Source: an uncultured Lachnospiraceae bacterium (GTDB lineage Bacteria; Bacillota; Clostridia; Lachnospirales; Lachnospiraceae). From it: a stretch of 51,903 nt of DNA. Location of the stretch: NCBI GenBank assembly GCA_902778165.1, contig CACYWQ010000014.1:1-51903 (forward strand). Direction: 5' to 3'. The position numbers and the translations under genes were made by a program. This document shows, one piece after another, positions 24,649 to 33,731 of the stretch (positions within the stretch are counted from its first letter, which is position 1; each line of letters begins with the position of its first letter). The notes beneath the pieces were generated by a model. The model ran no database searches. It was not told where the DNA came from and worked only from the letters and a program-made list of their open reading frames with translations.

Positions 24649-25332
24649 TCATCGGGCAGTTCTTTTAAGTCCCCTTAATTCTTCTTTGTGTTCGTCGCTG
24701 ACTCTGAAGCTTTCTATGGCCTTCTGGATCGCTTTGTTGTGAGTCCATTTCTCAAGGGAATCATTCTTTATATACTCAACTGCAGCATCATACTGCTTGG
24801 CCAAAGCAGTTGCAAAATACCATGCCACCATCATCTTAAGGTAGTAGTCGTCACCTTCCTTGGATGCGACCAGTCCAAGATACTCTTCCTTAAAATCCGC
24901 ATCCAGATACTCATTCATAAGTACACGTATTCCGAATCTGGCCGTATATATGTGATTGGAATCTATCCATTTCCTGATATGTGTAAGAAGCTTGTCATGA
25001 TTCTTCTTAAACACCTTGGGACTTGACTGATCGCTCACAGGCCAACAGTCCACATAGGGAAGGAAACGGTCAGTCTGTGCAATACATTCATCGAAGTCTT
25101 TGATAAGGGCTATCATGAAAAAGTGAACAAGATTCTCTTCATAATAATCATGAGGAAGCTTCGCTAGAAAATCCGAACCCTCTTTAGTATTATAGAATTC
25201 CTTGGCAATCTTACGCATATCCGGCGTACGTACACCTATGATTCTGTCAGGGTCTATATTGGGAACAAGCTTACTCTGAAACTCCCTGTATTCAGGGTCT
25301 TCACATTCTTTTAATCTGTCATATACTGTCAT
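24649..25332 (-). CDS. AlkD-like DNA alkylation repair protein
   Basis: A 227-aa HEAT-like helical-repeat protein of the AlkD family, DNA glycosylases that remove alkylated bases such as 3- and 7-methylpurines. Family landmarks are IIGVRTPDMRKIAKEF, the VDCWPVSDQ loop with the catalytic-region Trp/Asp, FGIRVLMNEYLD and the late MMVAWYFATALAK and KAIQKAIES helices. ATG at 25332 is 1 nt past the previous stop, with AGAGGGGTG upstream, so translation is coupled. Confidence 0.88.
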   Translation of the reverse strand: MTVYDRLKECEDPEYREFQSKLVPNIDPDRIIGVRTPDMRKIAKEFYNTKEGSDFLAKLPHDYYEENLVHFFMIALIKDFDECIAQTDRFLPYVDCWPVSDQSSPKVFKKNHDKLLTHIRKWIDSNHIYTARFGIRVLMNEYLDADFKEEYLGLVASKEGDDYYLKMMVAWYFATALAKQYDAAVEYIKNDSLEKWTHNKAIQKAIESFRVSDEHKEELRGLKRTAR

Positions 25333-25333
25333 A

Positions 25334-27073
25334 CTATTCACCCCTCTTAATCTTAAAACTGTCAAATAATATCACTCCCTTGTCGGGATTCTCCGTATCA
25401 TAATAATAACTGTCTACTGTTCCCTTGCCGGTATCAAGGACAGAGAAAGCCGTAACGGTATTGCTGGCAAGGAACGGCTTATTATCCGGAAGGTTGGAAA
25501 CACTCGGAGATACAGGACTAAGACCGTATGGGTCCCCGCTTAATACATAATTCTCCCTATTCCAACTACCGGATATGCTTGCCCTGGGATCACCTTCATT
25601 AAAAGCCGAAGGATACTCCAATCTCTTATCATCTCCAAGGAAACAATTATATGTATTTCCGATATTGGAACTTTCAAGGATATTCATTCCGGAATCTGTT
25701 ATAAACCTGTTCCAAACATGAGAGTGTGCGTTATAAAGAAGATCCACCTTGCTCTCTTCCAAAACCGGGGCAACATATTTATCTATATAATCCTCGGATA
25801 TCGGATAATCATATGTTACCATCTTTAATTTCGAAACAGGGTCAATTACCTCTGATGGAACCGGGTCGGTATAGGGCGGGATCTGATTACAGCCTAGTGA
25901 ATGATATTGAAAATGAAACATGACTAACTTATACTTAGCATTTCTGTAATCCTGCTTCTTAAGCTCTCTTCTTAAGAATGAGAGCTGGTCACTGCCTTCA
26001 GATATATCCTCAAATATGAAGTCGCCGTACCCGTACAATTCTTTGGGTGCACCGGGAAATTCAGTGTACTTGCCGTTAATACCAAGCATCGGCTGGCGCC
26101 ATACTCTTGATGTATCAAGTACGACCATACTGATATCGCCTATTGTAAGAGCGTAATAGTTCTCTTTACCTTTATTGTTAAGGGGAAGATCAAATATCTC
26201 CTCATATGTGGCAGTATTAAATGAATTGTCCTTAATAAAGGATTCTTTGTCTACGCCTTCCTTATCTGTAAGTTGCTCATATTTTTCCTCTGCATATATA
26301 ACGGGCATTGGATTGTTAAACTGAAAAGAGAGCGGATCAGATTCATTATATAACCCCATGACATCATGATTGCCCACTGATGTATAGACAGGTGCAGATT
26401 GGATAATAGCACCGCCCTTATATATATGGCCTGCCGTCTCATGATTCCCACGACCCTGTAACACTTTAAAGAACGCATTATCGGAATAGAACCAGTCATA
26501 TGCCCTATCCGCCACATCCGTACAGTCACCGTTGATAAATACGGCATCTATTTGACCAATCTGCCTCTTAACCGTCTCAAAATTGGCAGCACACATATCT
26601 TTGATCTGAAGATCTGAAGTAAGCAGGATCTTAAGATCAGTTCCGGGCTGTGGTAAAGCGGAAAGTGTATATATATCACTTTGGGCTTTGTCACTTACTA
26701 CCTTATATGGGATACGTTCAGAGTCTTTGCCATGGTATGGGGGAAGATTGTCAATCAAAGCCTTGTGTTTGTAGATATCAGCTTTGATGGAAGCATCATC
26801 GCAATCCCTCTCTTTCTTACCCCCTCTGATATGACTTAGCTTAACCGTAGAAGCATATATTGTTCGGGAAGGTTCGTTATCAGGACCATCCTCATAGAGT
26901 AACACATAGTTGTCTTCTCCCTCATATTCCGTATACCATTCAACAAGCACCGTATTGTCGGTTGGTTGTTGAAGATAAGGATCTGTAAGCAGTTCCTGCT
27001 TAGCATAAGCATGATTACCCATAGCAAATACCACCAGTATTTCTGTAATTAGTAGAAATATTTTTCTTTTCAA
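25334..27073 (-). CDS. Secreted purple-acid-phosphatase-like metallophosphoesterase
   Basis: A 579-aa protein with an N-terminal signal (LKRKIFLLITEILVVFAMGNHAYA) and a fibronectin-like domain (to about 150). The calcineurin-type phosphoesterase core shows metal ligands in TSDLQ (replacing the usual DxH start), NGDCTD, VGNHD, MFHFQYHS and NAHSHVWNR. The start is a TTG at 27073 with AAAGGA 6 nt upstream; the longer frame begins at a GTG without a site and delays the signal peptide. It follows the MBOAT gene by 45 nt, suggesting an extracellular phosphatase acting on the same surface polymer. Substrate unknown. Confidence 0.82.
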   Translation of the reverse strand: MKRKIFLLITEILVVFAMGNHAYAKQELLTDPYLQQPTDNTVLVEWYTEYEGEDNYVLLYEDGPDNEPSRTIYASTVKLSHIRGGKKERDCDDASIKADIYKHKALIDNLPPYHGKDSERIPYKVVSDKAQSDIYTLSALPQPGTDLKILLTSDLQIKDMCAANFETVKRQIGQIDAVFINGDCTDVADRAYDWFYSDNAFFKVLQGRGNHETAGHIYKGGAIIQSAPVYTSVGNHDVMGLYNESDPLSFQFNNPMPVIYAEEKYEQLTDKEGVDKESFIKDNSFNTATYEEIFDLPLNNKGKENYYALTIGDISMVVLDTSRVWRQPMLGINGKYTEFPGAPKELYGYGDFIFEDISEGSDQLSFLRRELKKQDYRNAKYKLVMFHFQYHSLGCNQIPPYTDPVPSEVIDPVSKLKMVTYDYPISEDYIDKYVAPVLEESKVDLLYNAHSHVWNRFITDSGMNILESSNIGNTYNCFLGDDKRLEYPSAFNEGDPRASISGSWNRENYVLSGDPYGLSPVSPSVSNLPDNKPFLASNTVTAFSVLDTGKGTVDSYYYDTENPDKGVILFDSFKIKRGE

Positions 27074-27118
27074 TACTTGTCCTTTCAAATGATCAGGAAA
27101 CGGTCCGGTTAGTCGCAC

Positions 27119-28609
27119 CTAGAAGTTAAAGTATAAGAATGTAGATACGCCGGCGAAAGATATGATTGCCCATATGAATAATAAAGCGGACAGAACAGCC
27201 TTGCCGACTGTAGGCTTAAACTTCTCCTCATGGAGATTCTTGGCACATAAGCAGATAACAAAGGACAGTACAAGGTACATTATCATATACCACTGATAAT
27301 GTATCGTAAGGAACGCTCCGACAGGACCAAGCATTGCAAGGACCGTATTCACTTCCTTCATCACAAAGAGTGTGAATATGTCTTCGCTTATATGCATATT
27401 ATTTAAGTCAAATATCTTACGCCATACATACACTCCGTCTGTCACACTCGGCGCATAGAACATCACCCATAGCAGATTAACAATAAAGAATGTGATAAGC
27501 CAAGCAAGCGCCTTGGGTACCTTATCCCATATCTTTTTACACATCCTGTTTATAACCTGCAGAATGCCATGTATCACACCCCAGAGTATGAATGTCCAAT
27601 TCGCTCCGTGCCATATGCCGCTTATAAGGAAAACAAGCAGGATATTGATATAGGTGCGAACCTTACCCTTACGATTACCTCCAAGGGGAATATAGATGTA
27701 ATTAGTCAAGAACCTGGTAAGGGTCATATGCCAACGCTTCCAGAAATCATTGATGGATACGGCTTTGTAAGGTGAGTTGAAGTTAACAGGTAAGTCAAGT
27801 GAGAACAACTTCGCAATACCTATGGCCATGTCACAGTAGCCGCTGAAATCAAAATATAGCTGGAATGTATAGAAGATGCTTATAAGAAGCATATCGATGC
27901 CGGTACGTGAAGCCGTATCAAGCCATCCCCAGGTCACCACTTGGCCGAACTTATCAGCAATTATAACTTTCTTAAACATACCCATTGCAAGAACATACAG
28001 GCCATTTGCCAACCTGTCGGCAGTTAGATGCCATCTGTCCTTATCCCTGTACTGAGGGATAAGCTCCGAATGTAACACTATGGGACCGGCCACCAGCTGA
28101 GGGAAGAAAGATACGAAGGCAGCGTATTCTATAAATGAATAGTCCTTGGTCTCTCCTCTGTATGTATCCACAAGATATGATATCTGCTGGAATGTGAAGA
28201 AACTTATACCAAGAGGCAGGATGATATGTCGCAGATTAAAGTCCGCCTTAAACAGGGCATTCATATTCTCGATAAAGAAGTCATAGTATTTGAAATAGAA
28301 GATGACTCCCACGTCGATAAGGATTCCTAAGATAAGAAGAAGTCTCTGTGATCCTTCTTTTTTGCTGCTATTCATCGCATGGGCTATAAACCAGTTGATC
28401 AGAATGCTTCCCGCCAGAAGGGCGAGGTAATAGACATTATCATATGCATAGAATACAAATGAAGCCACGATAAGTACGACAAGTGAGATATTATGCCACA
28501 AGAGTTTGCTTTCAGGCTTACTCACACTTGCCTTATGCCTTGCCAGGTAGTATATGAGAAGTACTATCGGCAGGAAGTATATTAAGAAATAGTATGAATT
28601 AAATAACAT
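27119..28609 (-). CDS. MBOAT-family membrane O-acyltransferase (AlgI/DltB/PatA-like)
   Basis: A 496-aa protein with about 12 helices that transfers acyl groups, usually acetyl, across the membrane to extracellular polysaccharide. The motif FWKRWHMTLTRFLTNYIYIPLGGNRKG and the catalytic-region histidine in SGIWHGANWTF are clear. The N-terminus MLFNSYYFLIYFLP is typical of AlgI-type proteins in Firmicutes. It starts 8 nt after an SGNH-like partner gene, the standard layout for exopolysaccharide O-acetylation. Confidence 0.93.
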   Translation of the reverse strand: MLFNSYYFLIYFLPIVLLIYYLARHKASVSKPESKLLWHNISLVVLIVASFVFYAYDNVYYLALLAGSILINWFIAHAMNSSKKEGSQRLLLILGILIDVGVIFYFKYYDFFIENMNALFKADFNLRHIILPLGISFFTFQQISYLVDTYRGETKDYSFIEYAAFVSFFPQLVAGPIVLHSELIPQYRDKDRWHLTADRLANGLYVLAMGMFKKVIIADKFGQVVTWGWLDTASRTGIDMLLISIFYTFQLYFDFSGYCDMAIGIAKLFSLDLPVNFNSPYKAVSINDFWKRWHMTLTRFLTNYIYIPLGGNRKGKVRTYINILLVFLISGIWHGANWTFILWGVIHGILQVINRMCKKIWDKVPKALAWLITFFIVNLLWVMFYAPSVTDGVYVWRKIFDLNNMHISEDIFTLFVMKEVNTVLAMLGPVGAFLTIHYQWYMIMYLVLSFVICLCAKNLHEEKFKPTVGKAVLSALLFIWAIISFAGVSTFLYFNF

Positions 28610-28617
28610 ACCGGCCC

Positions 28618-29697
28618 CTATTCATATATACTGTCGTAATCGTAATTTAAGTAAAAATCGCGGACTCTGTTCATATAGTCCTTGTAGTTATCCGTCGTAA
28701 TAAGCCCGTCATCTTCGGCCATGGCCTTAAGGATCATACTGTTAACCGTCTCTCCGTAATGAGCCATATCCTTATACAGAGACAGATCAGTCACAATATC
28801 CTCTCTGTCATCATAGCCGTAAAGTCGAATATTGGGGATACCGACAAGAAGGGACAGTTCATATTCCATGGCATCCATATCCCTCTTAAGCGTGCCTTTG
28901 CGCTGCTCCACGTCGTAGTAGCATACGCTATATGGCGGAATCCAGATATAGAAAGTAACGTCCGGATAATCAGCCGCAAGGTTGATTATATTCTGAGTAA
29001 GATTATCCCTGATAAGATTCTTATCTTCATCCGTAAGCGGGGTCTCAGTCTCTGACTTCGGAGGACGCGAGTATGTCTTAAGCACCGATTCTTTGCCGAA
29101 TTCATACATACTCATCCAGTTCATATACTCATCAAAAGAAGTGGACGGAGTATGAGACAAAGTCATCTTCACATCTGTCACGGCATCTGATAACAGCGAC
29201 TTATTAAGAACATATTCAATATCGTTGAATATATTCTTATCAAGTAAGAATAAAGGATAATCAAAGGTTGTCTCCGGATCTGTTGATGGATGCTTATCTG
29301 AAGGAGTGATAAGATCGAACTGATCGGTCGCACGGATTATCAGTTTAAGATCGGGATTATGTTCCAAAGCCGTTCTTATATTCTCACTTATCTCTCTGTA
29401 AGAGCCGCCCATGAAGCAGGTCTTGATCGAATTGACACCAAACAGTTCATCGGCCTCCGATGCCTTGAAATTCTCGGTCATAGATGTACCGGTGATCATA
29501 GCATCATAGGTAAAATGCTTCACAATACCGTTATTCTGATATCTCTCATCATTAAGGGAATAAGACATGCCGGATATTGGGGCGTGGTAGTGAAAAAGCG
29601 GGTCGATTATGACCATGACGACCGCGATCACTATAAGCGCGCTTATAAGAATCGTTAAGAATATGATATTGAATTGTCTGTCTGATACTCTCTTCAT
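28618..29697 (-). CDS. Membrane-anchored SGNH/AlgJ-DltD-like protein, MBOAT partner
   Basis: A 359-aa protein with one N-terminal membrane helix (about 11-33) and an extracellular alpha/beta domain. The nucleophile block is DAMITGTSMTENFKASE (Ser in GTS), and the C-terminal Asp/His pair is probably in LYKDMAHYGETVNS. This is the arrangement of AlgJ/AlgX-like and related acetyl-transfer partners of MBOAT proteins. It probably takes the acyl group from the MBOAT and passes it to the polymer. The polymer is not encoded nearby. Confidence 0.8.
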   Translation of the reverse strand: MKRVSDRQFNIIFLTILISALIVIAVVMVIIDPLFHYHAPISGMSYSLNDERYQNNGIVKHFTYDAMITGTSMTENFKASEADELFGVNSIKTCFMGGSYREISENIRTALEHNPDLKLIIRATDQFDLITPSDKHPSTDPETTFDYPLFLLDKNIFNDIEYVLNKSLLSDAVTDVKMTLSHTPSTSFDEYMNWMSMYEFGKESVLKTYSRPPKSETETPLTDEDKNLIRDNLTQNIINLAADYPDVTFYIWIPPYSVCYYDVEQRKGTLKRDMDAMEYELSLLVGIPNIRLYGYDDREDIVTDLSLYKDMAHYGETVNSMILKAMAEDDGLITTDNYKDYMNRVRDFYLNYDYDSIYE

Positions 29698-29720
29698 ATA
29701 TAATGCTTATATGTATGCGC

Positions 29721-30224
29721 TTAGTAGCTTCTTATCTGATCGTCGGAATCGTCTTTATTATTCTCAATCTTCTTGATAGTAACAAAATAGCTTACGGAAT
29801 CATTCACCGTAACTTTTACTTTATCACCGACTTTGTGCTTAAGCAATGCTTTGCCAAGAGGAGATTCTATAGTTATAAGATTATTAAGGGAATTGCCTCT
29901 TACGGAAGTAACTATCTTATATGTCTCTTCACTTCCGTCATCCTCGAATCTGACTGTTACAAGATTATTCATGCCCACTTCATCATCGGCACTGTCATCT
30001 TCTATGATATTCGCAGTCCTTATCATTCCTTCAAGGTATCTTATACGGCTCTCATTCTTATTCTTGGCACGCTTGGCTGCATGGTATTCGAAGTTCTCGC
30101 TTAAATCTCCGTGCGCTCTTGCTTCCTTGACATCATCAAGCAACTCATGCCTAAGGGTAAGCTTACGATATTCGATCTCTTCTTCCATTTTCTGTATATC
30201 TGACTTAGTTAATCTGTCGTGCAT
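29721..30224 (-). CDS. greA: Transcript cleavage factor GreA
   Basis: A 167-aa factor that rescues backtracked RNA polymerase. The N-terminal coiled coil carries the acidic tip in ARAHGDLSENFEYHAAK, and the C-terminal FKBP-like domain has ITIESPLGKALLKHKVGDKV. The tail IENNKDDSDDQIRSY is a little longer than usual. The start at 30224 (MHDRL) has TTGGAG 6 nt upstream; the earlier frame opens at that TTG. It lies 24 nt after the spermidine-synthase fusion. Confidence 0.93.
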   Translation of the reverse strand: MHDRLTKSDIQKMEEEIEYRKLTLRHELLDDVKEARAHGDLSENFEYHAAKRAKNKNESRIRYLEGMIRTANIIEDDSADDEVGMNNLVTVRFEDDGSEETYKIVTSVRGNSLNNLITIESPLGKALLKHKVGDKVKVTVNDSVSYFVTIKKIENNKDDSDDQIRSY

Positions 30225-30248
30225 AGTATTCTCCAAATATCTACGTGA

Positions 30249-31895
30249 TCACATCATGTTCATTACATCATCGATACTGTCAATTCCGTTAAGTTCATCC
30301 CGAATTATCTCATCGATGACGCGCATGCCGAGAAGTTCTACGGGAGCCTTGTCATCCGTAAGGATGCGGTCACCGGGGGTGTACTTAACAAGACCGGAAC
30401 CAACCTTAAGCATCATATCATGAAGTGCTTCGGTGTTAGTTTCGGGGGTATCTGCCTCTTCGGCTGCAGAAATGTCAGTTGCTGTCAATTTTTCCGTATT
30501 AGATGTTAAATGATCAAGCATCTTAGGATCATCGGATGCAAAGAGTTCTCTGTTGGTGGAACCGATCACGTCGGCCGTATAGACTTCGGAGAATACAGAA
30601 GCGATCGTATCGGAGAGATAATCATTGATACTTCCTTCGGTGCTACCTCTCATGTTCATATTCACGACCATCACTCCGCCCGGATTAAGATGAGACTTAA
30701 CGAGACTGAAGAACTCAACGGATGACATCTGGAAAGGTATCGTAATGTCCTGGTAGGCATCTACCATAATGACATCGTATTGATCCGTGATGGCATTAAG
30801 ATAGGCGCGGCCGTCGTAGGTAGTCACCTGTATGTCATCAGGAAGCTCGAAGTACTCTTCGGCAAGTTCCGTGATCTTACCGTCTATCTCCACTCCTTCT
30901 ATATACATATCTCCGAAATATCGTCTGCACTGTGTGGCGTAAGTTCCGCTTCCCATGCCTAATATAAGCATCTTCTTATCCTTAATCTCGGATAAATCCG
31001 AAACCTCGCTCATAAGTGGGGCTGCCATGGCATAATCATAATACATGCCGGTTAAGCTCCCGTCCTTACGGTATAAGGACTGCACACCGAATAGCACGTT
31101 GGTTGAGAGGACCACTTCATTCGGACTCTCATATACCTGAAGATAATTGTATATTGATTCGCCTTCATAGGTCAGATTATTCTGCCAGAAAGCAAAACTT
31201 GCATCATGGCCTAAGATGCAACAGATTAAGAAAAGTGCAATACTAACAGGAACTTTCTTGATCTTGCCTATTGGGAGTTTGGTTGACATAAAATAGATGG
31301 CTGCCAGTACCAGCAGTATCCCTGCGAAAATAAGAAATGATATTGATGTTCCGACGGCCGGAATACTTATGAATGTCGGGACGAAGGTTCCTATGATACT
31401 TCCTATTGTATTGAATGCGCCGAGTCTTCCGACTGTAGAGCCGCTCTCATCAAGACTGTCCACAGAGTATTTAACTAAAGACGGAGTAACCGTACCGAGT
31501 AAGAAAAGCGGGAATACGAAGACTATCATACAGGTCACAAAGCCTGCTATCACAAGATAATTGCTGTTGACGGTAAATATCACCAGCCCCGCAACTGCAA
31601 TGACAATATATTTACCGACTACGGGGATAGCTGCAATCCATATGGCTGCAACTAAAATCCTGGCATAGAGCTTATCCGGATTAGGATCCTTATCCGCACT
31701 TCTGCCTCCGTAGAGATTGCCCAGTGCCATCGCTATCATAATGGTGCCGATTATTATGGTCCATACGATCTGTGAGGAACTGAAATACGGGGCCAGCAAT
31801 CTGCTTGCTCCCAATTCCACTGCCATAACCGACATTCCGGCAAAGAATTCGGTAAGGTATAGATAAGTCTTATTCTTAAGTATCTTTCGTTCCAT
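30249..31895 (-). CDS. Membrane protein fused to a spermidine-synthase-like methyltransferase-fold domain
   Basis: A 548-aa fusion. Residues about 10-230 hold some seven membrane helices beginning LTEFFAGMSVMAVELGASRLLAPYF, a motif of spermidine-synthase-type membrane proteins. Residues about 260-480 hold a Rossmann domain with MLILGMGSGTYATQCRRYF, the EGVEIDGKITELA acidic loop and DVIMVDAYQDITIPFQM (usually DAF/DAY in SpeE). Aminopropyl transfer is uncertain, because the gatekeeping D-x-x-D pattern is only partly kept. It starts 6 nt after rsmA and ends 24 nt before greA. Confidence 0.82.
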   Translation of the reverse strand: MERKILKNKTYLYLTEFFAGMSVMAVELGASRLLAPYFSSSQIVWTIIIGTIMIAMALGNLYGGRSADKDPNPDKLYARILVAAIWIAAIPVVGKYIVIAVAGLVIFTVNSNYLVIAGFVTCMIVFVFPLFLLGTVTPSLVKYSVDSLDESGSTVGRLGAFNTIGSIIGTFVPTFISIPAVGTSISFLIFAGILLVLAAIYFMSTKLPIGKIKKVPVSIALFLICCILGHDASFAFWQNNLTYEGESIYNYLQVYESPNEVVLSTNVLFGVQSLYRKDGSLTGMYYDYAMAAPLMSEVSDLSEIKDKKMLILGMGSGTYATQCRRYFGDMYIEGVEIDGKITELAEEYFELPDDIQVTTYDGRAYLNAITDQYDVIMVDAYQDITIPFQMSSVEFFSLVKSHLNPGGVMVVNMNMRGSTEGSINDYLSDTIASVFSEVYTADVIGSTNRELFASDDPKMLDHLTSNTEKLTATDISAAEEADTPETNTEALHDMMLKVGSGLVKYTPGDRILTDDKAPVELLGMRVIDEIIRDELNGIDSIDDVMNMM

Positions 31896-31901
31896 ATTAT
31901 A

Positions 31902-32759
31902 TTAACCTCTGAGAATGTCTGCCAGTTCTGCGAACTGCGCAAGTGTAAGGGCTTCGCCTCTTATTGTGGGACTAAGTCCCATCTTATCAAGTGCTGCTTC
32001 TATCTTCTCTTTAGTAAGTCCCAGTGAGCCGCCAAGCAGTGCATTGACCAGCGTCTTGCGGCGCATGTTAAATCCTGCTCTTATGACCTTGAACATATAC
32101 TTAGGGTCTGTGGTATCAACCGGAGGCTTATCATATATGTCAAGCTTAATCACGCTGCTGCCGACCTTGGGCTGCGGCATAAAACAACTTGGCGGAACAT
32201 TTAATATAACCTTCGCATCTGCGTAATATCCGACAGCCAAAGAGAGTGCTCCATAATCCTTGGTTCCGGGGCCGCACTGCATCCTGTCGGCGACTTCTTT
32301 CTGCACCATTACGGTAATGCTCTTAATAGGTGCATCTCCTTCCAACAGTTCCATGACTATAGGTGTTGTGATGTAATAGGGGAGATTGGCCACAACCTTA
32401 ATCGGTCGGCCTGAATTGTATTCTTCTGCGAGTTTAGTTATGTCAACCTTGAGTATGTCATCATTTATGACTGTAACATTATCATAATCAGATAAAGTGT
32501 CCGCCAGAATGGGGATCAGAGCCTTATCTATCTCCACAGCCACAACATGTCGTGATTTTTCCGCAAGATACTGTGTGAGTGTTCCGATACCCGGACCTAT
32601 CTCAAGTACACAGTCATCTTCGGTGATCCCAGACTTATCTATGATATCTTCCAAAACTCCCTCATCTATGAGGAAGTTCTGTCCATATTGCTTACGAAAG
32701 TTGAAGTTGTATTTCTGTAATACCGCGATCGTGTATGCGGGCTTGCCTAAATATGCCAT
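31902..32759 (-). CDS. rsmA: 16S rRNA dimethyladenosine transferase
   Basis: A 285-aa RsmA/KsgA that dimethylates two adjacent adenosines in helix 45 of 16S rRNA during small-subunit maturation. Motifs are FRKQYGQNFLIDEG, VLEIGPGIGTLTQYL (SAM site), VVAVEIDK and the catalytic VVANLPYYITTP, with the C-terminal helical domain complete. Only GAGG one base from ATG precedes it, too close to serve as Shine-Dalgarno, while TATAAA ends 7 nt upstream. It is the first gene of a long run down to the FecR gene. Confidence 0.96.
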   Translation of the reverse strand: MAYLGKPAYTIAVLQKYNFNFRKQYGQNFLIDEGVLEDIIDKSGITEDDCVLEIGPGIGTLTQYLAEKSRHVVAVEIDKALIPILADTLSDYDNVTVINDDILKVDITKLAEEYNSGRPIKVVANLPYYITTPIVMELLEGDAPIKSITVMVQKEVADRMQCGPGTKDYGALSLAVGYYADAKVILNVPPSCFMPQPKVGSSVIKLDIYDKPPVDTTDPKYMFKVIRAGFNMRRKTLVNALLGGSLGLTKEKIEAALDKMGLSPTIRGEALTLAQFAELADILRG

Positions 32760-32766
32760 ACCTCAC

Positions 32767-32795
32767 TTTATATACTATTTGCGGGGTTTGGTCAA
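32767..32795 (-). promoter_or_regulatory. Promoter of rsmA and the following run
   Basis: Minus-strand TTGACC (32790-32795), 17 nt, TATAAA (32767-32772), 7 nt before the rsmA ATG. The predicted start of transcription coincides with the start codon. Confidence 0.75.
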
Positions 32796-32813
32796 GTTAA
32801 GTATCTGCCACTT

Positions 32814-33731
32814 TCACTTCTTATATCTCTTGGAATACAGCGCGATCATAAGGAACAGGCATGCGATGATCACGGCTGCGATATACAGAACCATTCCGCT
32901 TATTTCCATACTATTGCCAAACATCTTAGCCTTAAATGTAAATATATCCCTGATTGAACTTACAAAGGCACCCTTATCCAGTCCGCCTATGCTCTTATCT
33001 ATATTCTCAAGTACCCCGTCTAACAATACATTTCTAAGAAGAATAGTCACATGAGACCCGGGGAAGATATTGCATACTGTCTGAACCTTGTCAGAGAAAG
33101 CTGATATCGGAATATATGCACCGATCACAAAACCCGAAACTGCCGATAAGATACCGAAGAATGCTCCGCATGCAGATGAAGACTTAAAAATCGGGACAAC
33201 TGTCATAAACAGCGCCGTGGATGAGATACATCCGAAAGCGATCACGGCATAAGAAGCAAGTACGCCTGCTGCCGTCATGTGCATATTTCCTGCCATATTA
33301 AGTACAAGCAATCCTATCGTAAGTAAGAATCCTGTCATAAGGATTGCACACACACCAGATGCACTGAAATACGAGAGAACTATCTGCCATCTTCTGATGG
33401 GGGTTGCAAGAATGTCCTGATCCACATTATTCTCTCTGTCATTGACTACCGTTGATAAGCAGTTAAAGGGCACGGTGATCATGGCCGAACCAAGAATTCC
33501 TGTTAACAGTATAATGCTTGTCATCATATCCAGATCCCCTGCATCTATTCTGTCCTTAAGCATGGGAACCGCCCCTATTACATCATCTATCGCGCTTATA
33601 AATGTGCTCTTTAAAAACAACAGATACAGAGCAAATACTATTATCGAAGTAAGCAGCGAAAACAGTATGGACTGTTTATCCTTAAAATATACCAGTATAT
33701 TTCTCTTGGTTAATCCTAAATACATTCTCAT
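32814..33731 (-). CDS. ABC-2 type transporter permease
   Basis: A 305-aa membrane protein with six helices and a large first loop, as in ABC-2 exporters. Recognisable parts are the N-terminal LTKRNILVYFKDKQSILFSLL, the coupling region VVNDRENNVDQDILATPIRRWQIVLSYF and an aliphatic C-terminal helix pair. Its ATG overlaps the ATPase stop by 4 nt. The cargo is unknown: drug, lipid or polysaccharide. Confidence 0.9.
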   Translation of the reverse strand: MRMYLGLTKRNILVYFKDKQSILFSLLTSIIVFALYLLFLKSTFISAIDDVIGAVPMLKDRIDAGDLDMMTSIILLTGILGSAMITVPFNCLSTVVNDRENNVDQDILATPIRRWQIVLSYFSASGVCAILMTGFLLTIGLLVLNMAGNMHMTAAGVLASYAVIAFGCISSTALFMTVVPIFKSSSACGAFFGILSAVSGFVIGAYIPISAFSDKVQTVCNIFPGSHVTILLRNVLLDGVLENIDKSIGGLDKGAFVSSIRDIFTFKAKMFGNSMEISGMVLYIAAVIIACLFLMIALYSKRYKK

